From assembly GCA_020432165.1 (NCBI GenBank), contig JAGQGU010000059.1:1-40182 (forward strand): a stretch of 40,182 nt of DNA, given 5' to 3'. A model generated the notes under the pieces. That model searched no databases. It had not been told where the DNA came from and saw only the letters and a program-made list of their open reading frames with translations. A program made the position numbers and the translations under genes. The DNA comes from Thermomicrobiales bacterium (GTDB lineage Bacteria; Chloroflexota; Chloroflexia; Thermomicrobiales; UBA6265). Below, piece by piece: positions 1 to 8,535 of the stretch (position 1 is its first letter; each line of letters opens with the position of its first letter).

Positions 1-652
1 TTGGTGCGACAGGTGTGAGTGTAATTTCATTGGATTTATAGAGGACGCCACTTACCAGCATATTGCCGAAGAAGGTGTATGTGCAGTTCTCCATCGCGCC
101 CTGGTAGGTCGCAGAACCGTCGTTCACCGTGACGCCGAGGTTTCCATCTCCATCTTGTGAAGGACCGCAGTCGTAGACTGTGGTGATGCCGACCGTTGGA
201 TCCCCTGTTGACCAGGGGCCGGTGAGGACGATGTTGAGCGCCGTTCCAACTGGTACCTCCCGATCTGCGTCACTGCCATTGACGGTCAGATGGAGAGTTG
301 GCACATCGGCGATTACTGGGTTGGATGCGCTTTGTGCCGTCTTCGGAGAGTTCTGTGTAGCATGGGCCGTGGGTGTTGAGCCCGGCTCGATAGTGGGTGT
401 CTCATTCTCATCTACATCGACTGGCGCTTCTTCATGCGGGTTCGCCACATCTGATGCGGGCACATCGGTAGGTAGCTCTTCCGCCGAGCGCGGTGGAGCA
501 TCATCCATAGTGGGTGTTGCACCGGATTCAGTTGTCTGCGCCTGGGAATGAGATTGCCCTGCGACGGGCGTTGGCGTCAGTACCGAGAGGCAGAGATACG
601 CTACCACTATCCAATATGTCAGCCCATGGCGCAGATCAGTGAAGAGGTGCAT
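1..652 (-). CDS. Secreted protein with acidic linker and C-terminal beta-type domain, partial (3' end beyond left edge)
   Basis: Reading the minus strand from ATG at 652 gives an open frame of 217 codons that runs off the left edge without a stop. A Shine-Dalgarno AAGGA lies 8 nt upstream. Residues 1-32 look like a Sec signal peptide: short basic start, hydrophobic YWIVVAYLCLSVL, then a small-residue TPVAGQ cleavage region. Residues about 38-115 are a Thr/Pro/Glu-rich, acidic, probably disordered linker. From about residue 118 there is a compact region (PTLHLTVNG, then VGTALNIVLTGPW) with two cysteines (YDCGP and MENCTY) that could pair outside the cell; it resembles an immunoglobulin-like beta-sandwich. 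It lies downstream of the LuxR-type regulator on the same strand. I do not recognise the family; function unknown. Confidence 0.72.
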   Translation of the reverse strand, partial: MHLFTDLRHGLTYWIVVAYLCLSVLTPTPVAGQSHSQAQTTESGATPTMDDAPPRSAEELPTDVPASDVANPHEEAPVDVDENETPTIEPGSTPTAHATQNSPKTAQSASNPVIADVPTLHLTVNGSDADREVPVGTALNIVLTGPWSTGDPTVGITTVYDCGPSQDGDGNLGVTVNDGSATYQGAMENCTYTFFGNMLVSGVLYKSNEITLTPVAP

Positions 653-680
653 ATCGCCTATCCTTACGTACACAAAACCA

Positions 681-696
681 AGCCGTCGGAACGGCT
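681..696 (-). terminator. Weak terminator-like hairpin after the LuxR-type gene
   Basis: Six-base arms AGCCGT/ACGGCT flank a CGGA loop. On the minus strand the stem is followed by TGGTTTTGTG, a partial U-tract. It lies about 75 nt past the LuxR-type stop and 28 nt before the secreted-protein start, so it may only attenuate read-through between them. The rest of 653-771 holds nothing I can assign with confidence. Confidence 0.35.
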
Positions 697-771
697 AGCC
701 ATATGTTTCAGCTTGGATCAGGGTGAGAAGAATGGATAGTAGTAATTTTCGCTATTTCATGAAGTGAGGAT

Positions 772-3084
772 TCAGGAGTCAACAATCCCCCGCCGATAGG
801 CAATCGCCACTGCGGTGGTGCGGTTCGGTGCCTGCAGTTTCTCCAGAATGGCAGCCACATGCTTGGAGGCCGTGTGGCGGGAGATGTAGAGTCGTTCGGC
901 GATCTCAACATCGGAAGCACCTTCAGCCATGAATCGCAGCACCTCACGCTCGCGCGAGGTCAGACCGATTCGAGGAGGCAGATCACTGAGGAATCCCATC
1001 ACGGCATCCAGTGCTTCCGGCAGTGCCTGGGCGGTCCCTTCGCTCCATACCCGACTGAAAACCGGTGCAGCCAACTCGCTCCGCAGTGTCTCGATCTGCT
1101 TCGCCAACAGATCGACAAAGTAGGGACGAAATTCGGCACCCATCACACGGCGCAGATGAGTTGCCGCTCCCAGGAATCGTACCGCTGGAACGGGCAAATC
1201 AACCCCCACGGCGATGATGGCAGAGGTTGCCATCGCCATCGTGGCTTCCGGGGAAATCGTTATGCGGTCGATTTGCGGCACGAACCTAAGCAGGATAGAA
1301 GTCGCCTCCTCGAATTCGCCAGTCTCGGCGAGGACGGATGCCAGCCCCGTCGCGGCAACTCCGGCGTGACCCTGAAAGCCCGCTGTCTGCCACCCCGCGA
1401 GAGCGGCGCGATGCCAGGCGGCGGCGCCGACCGGATCGCCCTGAGCCGCGGCCAGAGTAGCGCGCAAGTTGGCGAACGCGGCGATGTGCCAGACATCCTG
1501 CAGCTCTTCGGCGAGCACGTGTCCTTCCCGGAAATAGTGTTCGGCCAGAACCAGATCGGACTCGTCGAAGTAGACATTGCCAAGATGTAGCAGCACTTCC
1601 ATCTCGGCCATGCGATCACCAGCCTGGCGAGCAAGATCGTAGGACTGGGTGGCGTAATCGAGAGCCGCCTCGGTCTGGTTGAGCCAGTCGGCAATTGAAC
1701 TGGCAGCGGACAGCGCGGAGGCCCGCAACGAAGACGGCACCGTTTCGTCGATTCCAGCCAGCAAATCCGATAGCCAGACGAGTCCCTCCTGAAGATAGCC
1801 GGGGTCGGTCCAGAACCAATGCAGGTGCGTGACCATCGTGAGCGGACGGAGGAGTTGTCCGGCCTTTTGGTCGCGATGGAGAACGACCCGGATGTTGGCC
1901 ATCTCGGCATTCACCCGCGCGAACCAGGTAGTGCCTTCGGGTCCCATCAAGCCGGGCTCGGCTTCGGCGCAGAATTGGGCAACGATTTCCGATTGTGACT
2001 CCAGCACGGTGGGATATTGTTCTTCGGTCTCTAGTGCTGCCAGGGCAACTTCACGGGTGAATCGCAGCATGGAATAGCGCGGTTCGCCCAGCGAATTGGT
2101 TCCCAGGTGCACCAACCCATGCATCTCCAGTTCATCCAGCATCGCGGGAACCGACGCAACCGGTAGCCCGGATCTGCTGGCCATCGCTTCCGCCGTCTCC
2201 AGAGTGAATCCACCCTCGAACACTCCCATGATCCGCCACAACTCTGCGACCCTTGGGTCCAGCAGGTTGACACTCCAGGCCACGGTGGCCTGCATCGACT
2301 GGTGACGCGGGGGTACGTTGTGTAGACCGCTGGCTGGCAACGTCGCCCGGGTGTGTATGCGCTGGGCAAGCGCGTGTGGTGCCAGTTGACGACAATGGGC
2401 AGCCGCCAACTCGATCGCCAGGGGCATGCCGTCAAGCTGCTGGCATACCGAGGTAATGTCGGCAAGCGCGCCCGGTGTTATGTGAAAGGAAGGCAGTACC
2501 AGGCGCACGCGGTCGATGAAGAGTTGTATGGCGGGCGCCTCCATCGCCGTCGAACCCTCGATCGATACTTCCAGCGGTTCTAGTGGGTATAGTTGCTCGC
2601 CGGAGATACCAATCGGAATCCTGCTGGTGGCGAGAATCTGCAGTCCACGGCACTGGTCAAGCAGTCTGGAAATTACGGGCGCGCACTGCAAATGCTCCAG
2701 ATTGTCCAACACCAGTAAGGCACCATCCGCCAGGCTGGCAACAACCACATCTTCTACCGACTGGCCAGGGAGCACTTCCAGCCCCAGTGCGCGCAGAATC
2801 GTTGCCGGGATCAGTGCAGCATCCTGCACCTCGGCCAGTGCCACCACGCCAATTCGCTCTGCAAAACCAGGCTGCTCGGCCAACGCCAAGGCCAGGCGGG
2901 TCTTGCCCATCCCGCCGGGGCCGGTAATGGTAAGCAGACGACACGAGGGATCCGACAGCAGGTCTTGGAGTTGTTGTAGTTGGCGGTCTCGCCCGATGAA
3001 CCGTGTCCGGGGAGCGGAAAGGCCCGCCCAGAGTGCCCACCGGTTGTCTTCGGCCTCTGGTCCCATCACTGGTTCATTCATCAT
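772..3084 (-). CDS. LuxR-family transcriptional regulator with NB-ARC/AAA-like ATPase and TPR-like region
   Basis: 770 aa. The N-terminal signal-transduction ATPase has Walker A GPGGMGKT (residues 55-62) and Walker B LLVLDN (about 123-128), followed by a typical NTPase winged-helix part. Residues about 400-690 are helical and resemble TPR repeats. The C-terminus (about 708-765) is a LuxR/GerE helix-turn-helix: LTSREREVL, then EIAERLYISRHTASKHV. The architecture is that of MalT/AfsR-like sensors, in which ligand and ATP binding switch oligomerisation and DNA binding; the ligand is not apparent. Two adjacent ATGs (3084 and 3081) are possible starts. GGGAG sits 3 nt from the first and 6 nt from the second, so 3081 may be the real one. 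It has its own promoter (3111-3139). Confidence 0.9.
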   Translation of the reverse strand: MMNEPVMGPEAEDNRWALWAGLSAPRTRFIGRDRQLQQLQDLLSDPSCRLLTITGPGGMGKTRLALALAEQPGFAERIGVVALAEVQDAALIPATILRALGLEVLPGQSVEDVVVASLADGALLVLDNLEHLQCAPVISRLLDQCRGLQILATSRIPIGISGEQLYPLEPLEVSIEGSTAMEAPAIQLFIDRVRLVLPSFHITPGALADITSVCQQLDGMPLAIELAAAHCRQLAPHALAQRIHTRATLPASGLHNVPPRHQSMQATVAWSVNLLDPRVAELWRIMGVFEGGFTLETAEAMASRSGLPVASVPAMLDELEMHGLVHLGTNSLGEPRYSMLRFTREVALAALETEEQYPTVLESQSEIVAQFCAEAEPGLMGPEGTTWFARVNAEMANIRVVLHRDQKAGQLLRPLTMVTHLHWFWTDPGYLQEGLVWLSDLLAGIDETVPSSLRASALSAASSIADWLNQTEAALDYATQSYDLARQAGDRMAEMEVLLHLGNVYFDESDLVLAEHYFREGHVLAEELQDVWHIAAFANLRATLAAAQGDPVGAAAWHRAALAGWQTAGFQGHAGVAATGLASVLAETGEFEEATSILLRFVPQIDRITISPEATMAMATSAIIAVGVDLPVPAVRFLGAATHLRRVMGAEFRPYFVDLLAKQIETLRSELAAPVFSRVWSEGTAQALPEALDAVMGFLSDLPPRIGLTSREREVLRFMAEGASDVEIAERLYISRHTASKHVAAILEKLQAPNRTTAVAIAYRRGIVDS

Positions 3085-3110
3085 ACGCTCCCGCTGCTGA
3101 GTGTCTTCCC

Positions 3111-3139
3111 ATCATACAAGCTGGAGCAGAGCATCACAA
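3111..3139 (-). promoter_or_regulatory. Sigma-A-type promoter of the LuxR-family gene
   Basis: On the minus strand, TTGTGA (-35, 3139-3134) and TATGAT (-10, 3116-3111) are separated by 17 nt. Matches to consensus are 4/6 and 5/6. Transcription would start near 3104, about 20 nt upstream of the ATG, leaving room for the GGGAG ribosome site. Confidence 0.6.
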
Positions 3140-3192
3140 TTTATTGCTACTCACCTATTTTGGGTTCTCTACGGAATATTTGGGGGAAGAAA

Positions 3193-3216
3193 ACGCGGTG
3201 GCCATAACCACCGCGT
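3193..3216 (-). terminator. Rho-independent-like terminator after the alpha-toroid gene
   Basis: A perfect 9-bp stem ACGCGGTGG/CCACCGCGT encloses a 6-nt loop. On the minus strand it is followed by TTTCTTCC. It lies about 57 nt past the stop of the gene ending at 3273 and upstream of the LuxR promoter, where it would insulate the two transcription units. Confidence 0.65.
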
Positions 3217-3272
3217 CGACATTGCGAGTCTTTGCGCTATGAGTAACGCAGGATTCCGTAGCGCCGCAGGTC

Positions 3273-4136
3273 CTAAGCGGATGATAGTCGGGCCAAAATC
3301 ATCATTGCATTCGCAGTCGTCCAAACCCGCCAGGCATCGTCGTACGGTGTCGGCCAACCCCCATCCTCTCCCTGCTCCGCAATCAGCTGATCGCAGTATC
3401 GGGAGATCAGTTCCGCCGGTATCTTTGCGGTGATCTCCGCCGATCCACCTGTGGCCAGTGTAAAGAAGTGTTCTGCATCCTCGAACTCGCCAGCTTCGGA
3501 GCGGCGGATAATACTGGCTGCAATCGCATCCAGATACTCATTTGGTAGCTGCACACCGAGAGAGTACTCGACGTAAGGCAAGAGATCGTAGAATCCACCA
3601 TTGCTAATCTGACTCAGCGATGCTTTCTGATCGAAGAGTTTCGATACGCGCGCCATCATTTCATCGCTGACCAGCCCCAGCGAACCCGCCAATCCGCTGA
3701 CGCAACACGCTGGATTCAGTGCGGGGAACTCCCAGGCTGCGAACCAGGGCTGCATGAACCCGGCCTTGGTAGCGGTGCTGAAATGCCAGTCTCCATCTTG
3801 ATGCTGGTTTGTGGTAAGCCATTCCTGGAGACGGGTGCGCATCACCGGAGCGCTATCGTCCGGAAGGAAGCGCAGATACTGCATTGCGACTCTTGCCGCG
3901 AAGGGATTACTGGCGACAGCATGGATATCGGGTTCGAGGCGATGGCCGAAGCCACCGTCCTCATTTTGATAGGCCGCCAGTGCTTCCACCACGACAGTTG
4001 CGGAACCGCCATCCCACAGATAGCGAATCAGTGCAGTCGGCAAATCCGCTTGTCTGGCGGTGGTAAGCTCCGCTGCCGTTTTTGCCGACTCGGTGGCCCG
4101 CGAGGTCTGGTCCGTGCTTAATGCGAAGTGACCCAT
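3273..4136 (-). CDS. Small alpha-toroid protein with prenyltransferase/squalene-cyclase-like repeats
   Basis: 287 aa from ATG at 4136, chosen because GGGAG lies 6 nt upstream and because the longer frame (from 4190) would overlap the preceding VOC gene. At least three QW-like repeats are visible: QNEDGGFGH, NQHQDGDWHF and EQGEDGGWPT, spaced through a helical protein. These mark the (alpha/alpha)6 toroid fold of prenyltransferases and terpene cyclases. The protein is much shorter than squalene-hopene cyclase and I see no DXDD acid motif, so a cyclase role is not supported; it may bind or process a ligand. The VOC gene ends 19 nt upstream, so they are probably cotranscribed. Fold assignment is fair; function is unknown. 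Confidence 0.78.
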   Translation of the reverse strand: MGHFALSTDQTSRATESAKTAAELTTARQADLPTALIRYLWDGGSATVVVEALAAYQNEDGGFGHRLEPDIHAVASNPFAARVAMQYLRFLPDDSAPVMRTRLQEWLTTNQHQDGDWHFSTATKAGFMQPWFAAWEFPALNPACCVSGLAGSLGLVSDEMMARVSKLFDQKASLSQISNGGFYDLLPYVEYSLGVQLPNEYLDAIAASIIRRSEAGEFEDAEHFFTLATGGSAEITAKIPAELISRYCDQLIAEQGEDGGWPTPYDDAWRVWTTANAMMILARLSSA

Positions 4137-4155
4137 GATTCGCTCCCGTTTCCTG

Positions 4156-4524
4156 CTAATCGACCGGTGCCATGCGAATGAGATTACCATCCGGATCGGC
4201 TACCAGGAATGTTCTGCCGAAGACCGCATCGTAGGGTGCCTCCACTGTTGTTGCACCATGCTCCAGCCAACATTCATAGAGTGCGTCAATTTCCGCAGGC
4301 TGGAGATTGATGTTGAGACCCAGCTCGGTCGTGCGCACCGGATTCCCCTCCAGTGCACCGCTATTGCCAGCCCAGAGCGCCATGGTGATACCATCATCGA
4401 TCCCATACGCCACATAGAATGGCGAACTGAATACCGGCGTAATCTCAAAGAGCGATTCGTAGAATGCTGTGCTCCGCTCGATATCGGAAACATAGATATA
4501 GAACGCGTTGGGTACCAGTTTCAT
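4156..4524 (-). CDS. VOC/glyoxalase-fold protein
   Basis: 122 aa from ATG at 4524, supported by AAAGGTGAG just upstream; an upstream TTG at 4542 would add six residues but lacks this ribosome site. Two beta-alpha-beta-beta-beta modules are recognisable: YIYVSDIERSTAFYESLF at the N-terminus and FLVADPDGNLIRMAPVD at the C-terminus, the usual vicinal-oxygen-chelate signatures. Members are metal-dependent glyoxalases, dioxygenases or binding/resistance proteins; the substrate cannot be read from sequence. The gene sits between the WYL regulator and the alpha-toroid gene on the same strand, with a palindrome (4574-4595) about 50 nt before its start, so it may be a target of that regulator. Confidence 0.85.
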   Translation of the reverse strand: MKLVPNAFYIYVSDIERSTAFYESLFEITPVFSSPFYVAYGIDDGITMALWAGNSGALEGNPVRTTELGLNINLQPAEIDALYECWLEHGATTVEAPYDAVFGRTFLVADPDGNLIRMAPVD

Positions 4525-4573
4525 CTTCTCACCTTTCTTCAAAACGAATACTGAGGTGAGCTTAGAGGGGTAA

Positions 4574-4595
4574 TCAGGACATCGTTATGTCCTGA
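4574..4595 (-). promoter_or_regulatory. Perfect inverted repeat spanning the WYL-gene stop codon
   Basis: Nine-base arms TCAGGACAT/ATGTCCTGA flank a 4-nt centre. On the minus strand the last bases are the TGA stop of the WYL regulator. A consensus -35 hexamer TTGACA is at 4605-4600, but no good -10 follows at normal spacing. The element could be an operator for the downstream VOC gene or an RNA hairpin that ends or attenuates the helicase-WYL message. No U-tract follows. Confidence 0.45.
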
Positions 4596-5500
4596 CTGCT
4601 GTCAAGATGTTGACCAATTTCGTTGAGGATATCTCGCATCGCTTCGATCAACGCGGGGGGCGCCAGAACGCGGCAATTTGTTTCCATGCGCAGGAGCTCA
4701 CGTGCAACATAGCGATATTCCCCTGGCGGACACCGGAATCGCAATTGTTGCCCGCGGGTGCTCTTGTGGAAATGGCTATGATCGCGACAGAACTGGATGC
4801 CGGCTGCGTTGAGGTCGACCACGATCTCCGGATAGGTTTCCGACTGGTAATGCGGTCGTGACGCGGCATCGACGATGATATCGGCAGCATGCGCAGGTGC
4901 CAGGGTCGGAGCGATATCCCGAATTCGGTCAACGCGGAAGTTACGGCTATCGCGAGAGCGTTCATCGATGGCCCACAAATACCATCGTCCTTCCAGCAGA
5001 TGAATCTCGCGTGGCAGCACGATACGCCAGCCGGGAGTGCTACCTCCGGAGTAATCGATGCGGCACCAGAGCTCGCGATGCATCACCTTGCGCAACTGAT
5101 CGACAGCAGAGGGCATCGATACGGGCGCAATCCTTTGAGCGTGGGGACGGACTGGACTCTCGGCCACGCTATCGAAATAGTTGGGCTTGGCTGCGGCGCG
5201 AATCTTGGCGAGTGTTTCTTCGGCAGCGGGGAGATAGACAGCATTTTCCAGCGCCAGAATCACTGTCTCGATCTCGTCAGCCGTGAGATTGAGTGGACTC
5301 AGCGTCCAGGTTGCATCGAGCCAGATACCGCCATTGGCACCCGCCGCACTGTGCACCGGGATATTCAGCTCCGTCAGCGAAGAGATATCCCGTTGAATGG
5401 TTTTGGTCGAACACTCGTATTTGGCGGCGAGTTGCGCCAGTGTGCGTGATCCTGCCTGCAGATCGATGAGGATACCAAGCATCCGCAGAGATCGATGCAT
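4574..5500 (-). CDS. HTH-WYL domain transcriptional regulator (YafY type)
   Basis: 308 aa. An N-terminal winged helix-turn-helix (residues about 5-50: LAQLAAKYECSTKTIQRDI) is the HTH_11/DeoR-like DNA-binding part. The WYL domain follows, with the diagnostic WYL at 173-175 in GRWYLWAIDE and the conserved FRVDRI at 188-193. A WCX-like C-terminal extension completes it. WYL proteins are usually ligand- or nucleic-acid-responsive regulators of DNA damage, metabolism or defence genes. The ATG lies 3 nt after the helicase stop, so the two are almost certainly cotranscribed. The ligand is unknown. Confidence 0.92.
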   Translation of the reverse strand: MHRSLRMLGILIDLQAGSRTLAQLAAKYECSTKTIQRDISSLTELNIPVHSAAGANGGIWLDATWTLSPLNLTADEIETVILALENAVYLPAAEETLAKIRAAAKPNYFDSVAESPVRPHAQRIAPVSMPSAVDQLRKVMHRELWCRIDYSGGSTPGWRIVLPREIHLLEGRWYLWAIDERSRDSRNFRVDRIRDIAPTLAPAHAADIIVDAASRPHYQSETYPEIVVDLNAAGIQFCRDHSHFHKSTRGQQLRFRCPPGEYRYVARELLRMETNCRVLAPPALIEAMRDILNEIGQHLDSSQDITMS

Positions 5501-5503
5501 GGT

Positions 5504-8413
5504 TCAGTCCGTGAACTCGGAAGGATTGTCACCAATCTCTTCATCAGGATCAGTATCTTCATCCGCGATCGGAGTGAATCCGAGGGTGAGGCTCTGCTCC
5601 ACGATACCGCGACGCACCAGTTTCTCGGCTTCGCGGAAACGATCGATGAGGGTATGCTCAGGATCGACATCAATCAGCATCTCGCGCAGCTGCCGCATCA
5701 GATCGATCGTCTTGTTGAAGGTCATCACCAGATCGCCTTCGCTCAATTCGATCGCTTCGCCGATCTGCGCCATACTCCAGCCGCGACACCAGTGGAAGGC
5801 TGGACCGTAAAAGCTGGGATTGTGACCTTCGCTGATGAAGAGGCGGTGATCGCGCTCTTCCCCGAGAATCTCGTGTTCCAGATCCTCGAGTCGACGTCTT
5901 AGATTCACCAGTCGTGTGCCCAGAGAGAAGCCATTGTTGTAGCGGAAGTCCCGATCAAAGCTGAACCAGCTGCATACTTCGGCTAGCTCGGCGGCGCTCA
6001 ATGGTGTGAGCATCCCCTGATCGATCATCTCGCAGAGAATCAGACCATCGGTATCGAAGATATCCGCGAGCATGTCAGCCTTTTCGGTTGGATAACCTCG
6101 CTGTAGATAACCGAAACGATGAAGCACATCGCGGATACCACGGATGATGCCGCGTATACGTACGTCTTCGGCATCCACCTCGCGCTCAAGGATATTTGTG
6201 AGCGTATTGCGCTCTTTCTCGAGCTCGTCCCGCACCTTCACGCTGCGGGCGTGTTCCTTGCGTACCTTGCTGTCGCGGAAGGGATGATCACGGCGTTGCT
6301 CTTCGATACTTTCGAGGTGTGCCCTGATCTCTTTGCGTTGTTCTTCCAGTGCACTGATCTCGGCATCGCTTTGCTCACGCAGAAGCTGGCGATGCGCCGC
6401 TGCCATCGCATCCAGATCGGGTAGGTAGTGGCTCTCCAGCTCGGCCAGCATCGCATCGATGGCGGTGTTGTCCTGATCGAGTTCAGCGATGTTTTCATCG
6501 GCCGGACGTTGCCAATTCTCCGGTACGGACACCGTGGCGGCATTCTCGACGTAGTCGATACGGCGATATTCCTCTACGATCCGAATCGCGTGATCCTTCG
6601 CGCTCAATACGAAGCCGATCCCGCTCGCTGTTGCCCGTCCCAGCCAGATTGACCAGCCGCCATTGCGGGTGTGAAGGATGAGGCCGGGTTTGGCGGTCTT
6701 CAGCAGTTTGCGGAGCGCCAGCCGGCCTGGCTCGCTCCAGGGGGTAGAGGCATCTACCTCTGTTCGCAACGCCAGAATCGTGGTGATCAGATCTGCGTCT
6801 TGTCGCTGGAGACCGGTCGCAGTGCGTTGCAGACTTTGATATTCCTCGAAGAGTGTATCGGCGCGGGCAAGATCCTCACCGTGACCGGCCATGATACCGG
6901 CGAGCTCCGCCTCAATCTCGAGAATGTCGTTTTCGATCAGACGAATACGCTGACTCGTCTGGTATTGCGCCAGCGAGCGCTGCAGCATCTGCCGCACCCG
7001 ATCACCGCGCGGTGGATCCCACAGATTCAGCACGGTGTTGTAACGAATGGCAAACGCAGACTGCACCGGATGCAGATCACCGGTGGCGACATCGAGCGCT
7101 TCCTGGAACGGGATAATCGGCGAGTAGGGGATGACGACGTGGCCGAAAACATCCATGCCCCGCCGCCCGGCCCGGCCCGCCATCTGCTGAAATTCGTTTG
7201 GTATAAGGATGCGCCGTCGACGTCCATCCCACTTGGTCATGCGCCCGATCACAACGGTCCTGGCCGGCATATTCACACCTAGTGCCAGAGTATCGGTCGC
7301 AAAAACGACCTGCATCAGCCCCCGCCCGAAGAGCACTTCCACCAGTTGCTTCAGCACCGGCAGGAGACCGGCATGATGGAAGCCGATTCCCTTCCGCGCC
7401 AGATCGGCGATGAGCTGTACCTGCTCGAGTTCGACATCTTCCGGGCGCATGGAGCTCATATAGCTCTGCAACACTGCTTCGATCTGCTCGAGCTGGCCGG
7501 GAGCCACCAATTGCGGTCGCATCATCGCGAGCCGCTCCGCAAAGATCTGACAATCGTTGCGGCTGAAGAGGAAGTAGATTGCCGGTAGCAGATTCTGTTG
7601 CTTGAGGGCGTCCACAATCTCGTGGGGCTGTGGCTCCTCCAATGCTTCGCGCACGAAGTCTTTGCCGCGCCGACCACCGGGCCGACGTCGGGCTTCGCCA
7701 CCAACATTGCGGAAGTCACGCACCTGCTCACCATGATGATCGATCACCATACTGAGCTCGTTTTCGTGGAAATAGTAGAGAGCCAACGGCACGGGGCGGC
7801 TGAAGTGCTCGATCAGTCGAATCGGCCTGTGGGTGCGACCGATCCAGCCCGCGATTTCGTGCGCGTTGGTGACCGTGGCGCTCAGGCAGATGAATTGAAT
7901 ATGCTCCGGACAGAGAATAATGCTCTCTTCCCAGGTGGTACCACGTTCCGGATCAGCCAGATAGTGAATCTCGTCGAAGATGACGGTTTCCACATCATCG
8001 AGTTCCCATGGACTCTGCAGCAGCATATTCCGCAGAATCTCGGTGGTCATCACTACAATGCGCGCATCGCGATTCTCGGTGACATCTCCGGTGAGGAGCC
8101 CGACCTCGTTGCCATAGGTGGAACGGAGATCGCGGAATTTTTGGTTGCTGAGGGCCTTGATTGGCGCGGTGTAGATGACGCGTCCGGTACGCTTGAATGC
8201 ATCCCAGATACCGAACTCGGCTACCACGGTTTTGCCACTACCGGTGGGCGCCGCTACCATCACCGAATCACCGCGGAGAAATGTCGCGATCGCCTCCCGT
8301 TGGAAATCATCGAGGGGGAAAGGGTACATCGCGGCGAACTGATCGATCGCGTATCCGATCTCGACATCATCGTCGTGATCCACATATTCCATTTCGAGGG
8401 TGCGATCGGTCAC
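5504..8413 (-). CDS. DEAD/DEAH-box helicase of the Ski2/Mtr4 (HelY-like) family
   Basis: 969 aa. Q-like motif PLDDFQREA (33-41), motif I APTGSGKT (55-62), motif II DEIH (147-150), motif III SAT (178-180) and motif VI QMAGRAGRRGMD are all present, so both RecA lobes look intact. A charged helical insertion follows (around residues 640-750), and the C-terminal region (LSAAELAEVCSWF) matches the DSHCT domain typical of Ski2/Mtr4 helicases. Such proteins unwind RNA or RNA/DNA using ATP; bacterial HelY is poorly characterised. The start is GTG at 8413 with GGAG 11 nt upstream; an in-frame ATG at 8392 lacks a ribosome site. It is the first gene of a codirectional group with the WYL regulator. Confidence 0.9.
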   Translation of the reverse strand: MTDRTLEMEYVDHDDDVEIGYAIDQFAAMYPFPLDDFQREAIATFLRGDSVMVAAPTGSGKTVVAEFGIWDAFKRTGRVIYTAPIKALSNQKFRDLRSTYGNEVGLLTGDVTENRDARIVVMTTEILRNMLLQSPWELDDVETVIFDEIHYLADPERGTTWEESIILCPEHIQFICLSATVTNAHEIAGWIGRTHRPIRLIEHFSRPVPLALYYFHENELSMVIDHHGEQVRDFRNVGGEARRRPGGRRGKDFVREALEEPQPHEIVDALKQQNLLPAIYFLFSRNDCQIFAERLAMMRPQLVAPGQLEQIEAVLQSYMSSMRPEDVELEQVQLIADLARKGIGFHHAGLLPVLKQLVEVLFGRGLMQVVFATDTLALGVNMPARTVVIGRMTKWDGRRRRILIPNEFQQMAGRAGRRGMDVFGHVVIPYSPIIPFQEALDVATGDLHPVQSAFAIRYNTVLNLWDPPRGDRVRQMLQRSLAQYQTSQRIRLIENDILEIEAELAGIMAGHGEDLARADTLFEEYQSLQRTATGLQRQDADLITTILALRTEVDASTPWSEPGRLALRKLLKTAKPGLILHTRNGGWSIWLGRATASGIGFVLSAKDHAIRIVEEYRRIDYVENAATVSVPENWQRPADENIAELDQDNTAIDAMLAELESHYLPDLDAMAAAHRQLLREQSDAEISALEEQRKEIRAHLESIEEQRRDHPFRDSKVRKEHARSVKVRDELEKERNTLTNILEREVDAEDVRIRGIIRGIRDVLHRFGYLQRGYPTEKADMLADIFDTDGLILCEMIDQGMLTPLSAAELAEVCSWFSFDRDFRYNNGFSLGTRLVNLRRRLEDLEHEILGEERDHRLFISEGHNPSFYGPAFHWCRGWSMAQIGEAIELSEGDLVMTFNKTIDLMRQLREMLIDVDPEHTLIDRFREAEKLVRRGIVEQSLTLGFTPIADEDTDPDEEIGDNPSEFTD

Positions 8414-8535
8414 GCGTCTGAATACTCCGGCAATTGGCGTTGAGCAAGGAAAGATTCCCGCACACGCACATCATTTCAACGTAAAGTATAGGGGTACAGG
8501 GCGATTCACTCGCCAGAGGGCAGATTGGGTTATCC

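Noticed and set aside
180-551. 123-codon plus-strand frame at the left edge, rich in Ser/Gly/Val
   Set aside because: It is the complement of the low-complexity linker of the secreted protein read on the minus strand, which has a signal peptide and ribosome site.
8414-8535. TATACT on the minus strand (8490-8485) as a helicase promoter
   Set aside because: A good -10 hexamer but no acceptable -35 at 16-18 nt; not enough to support a promoter.
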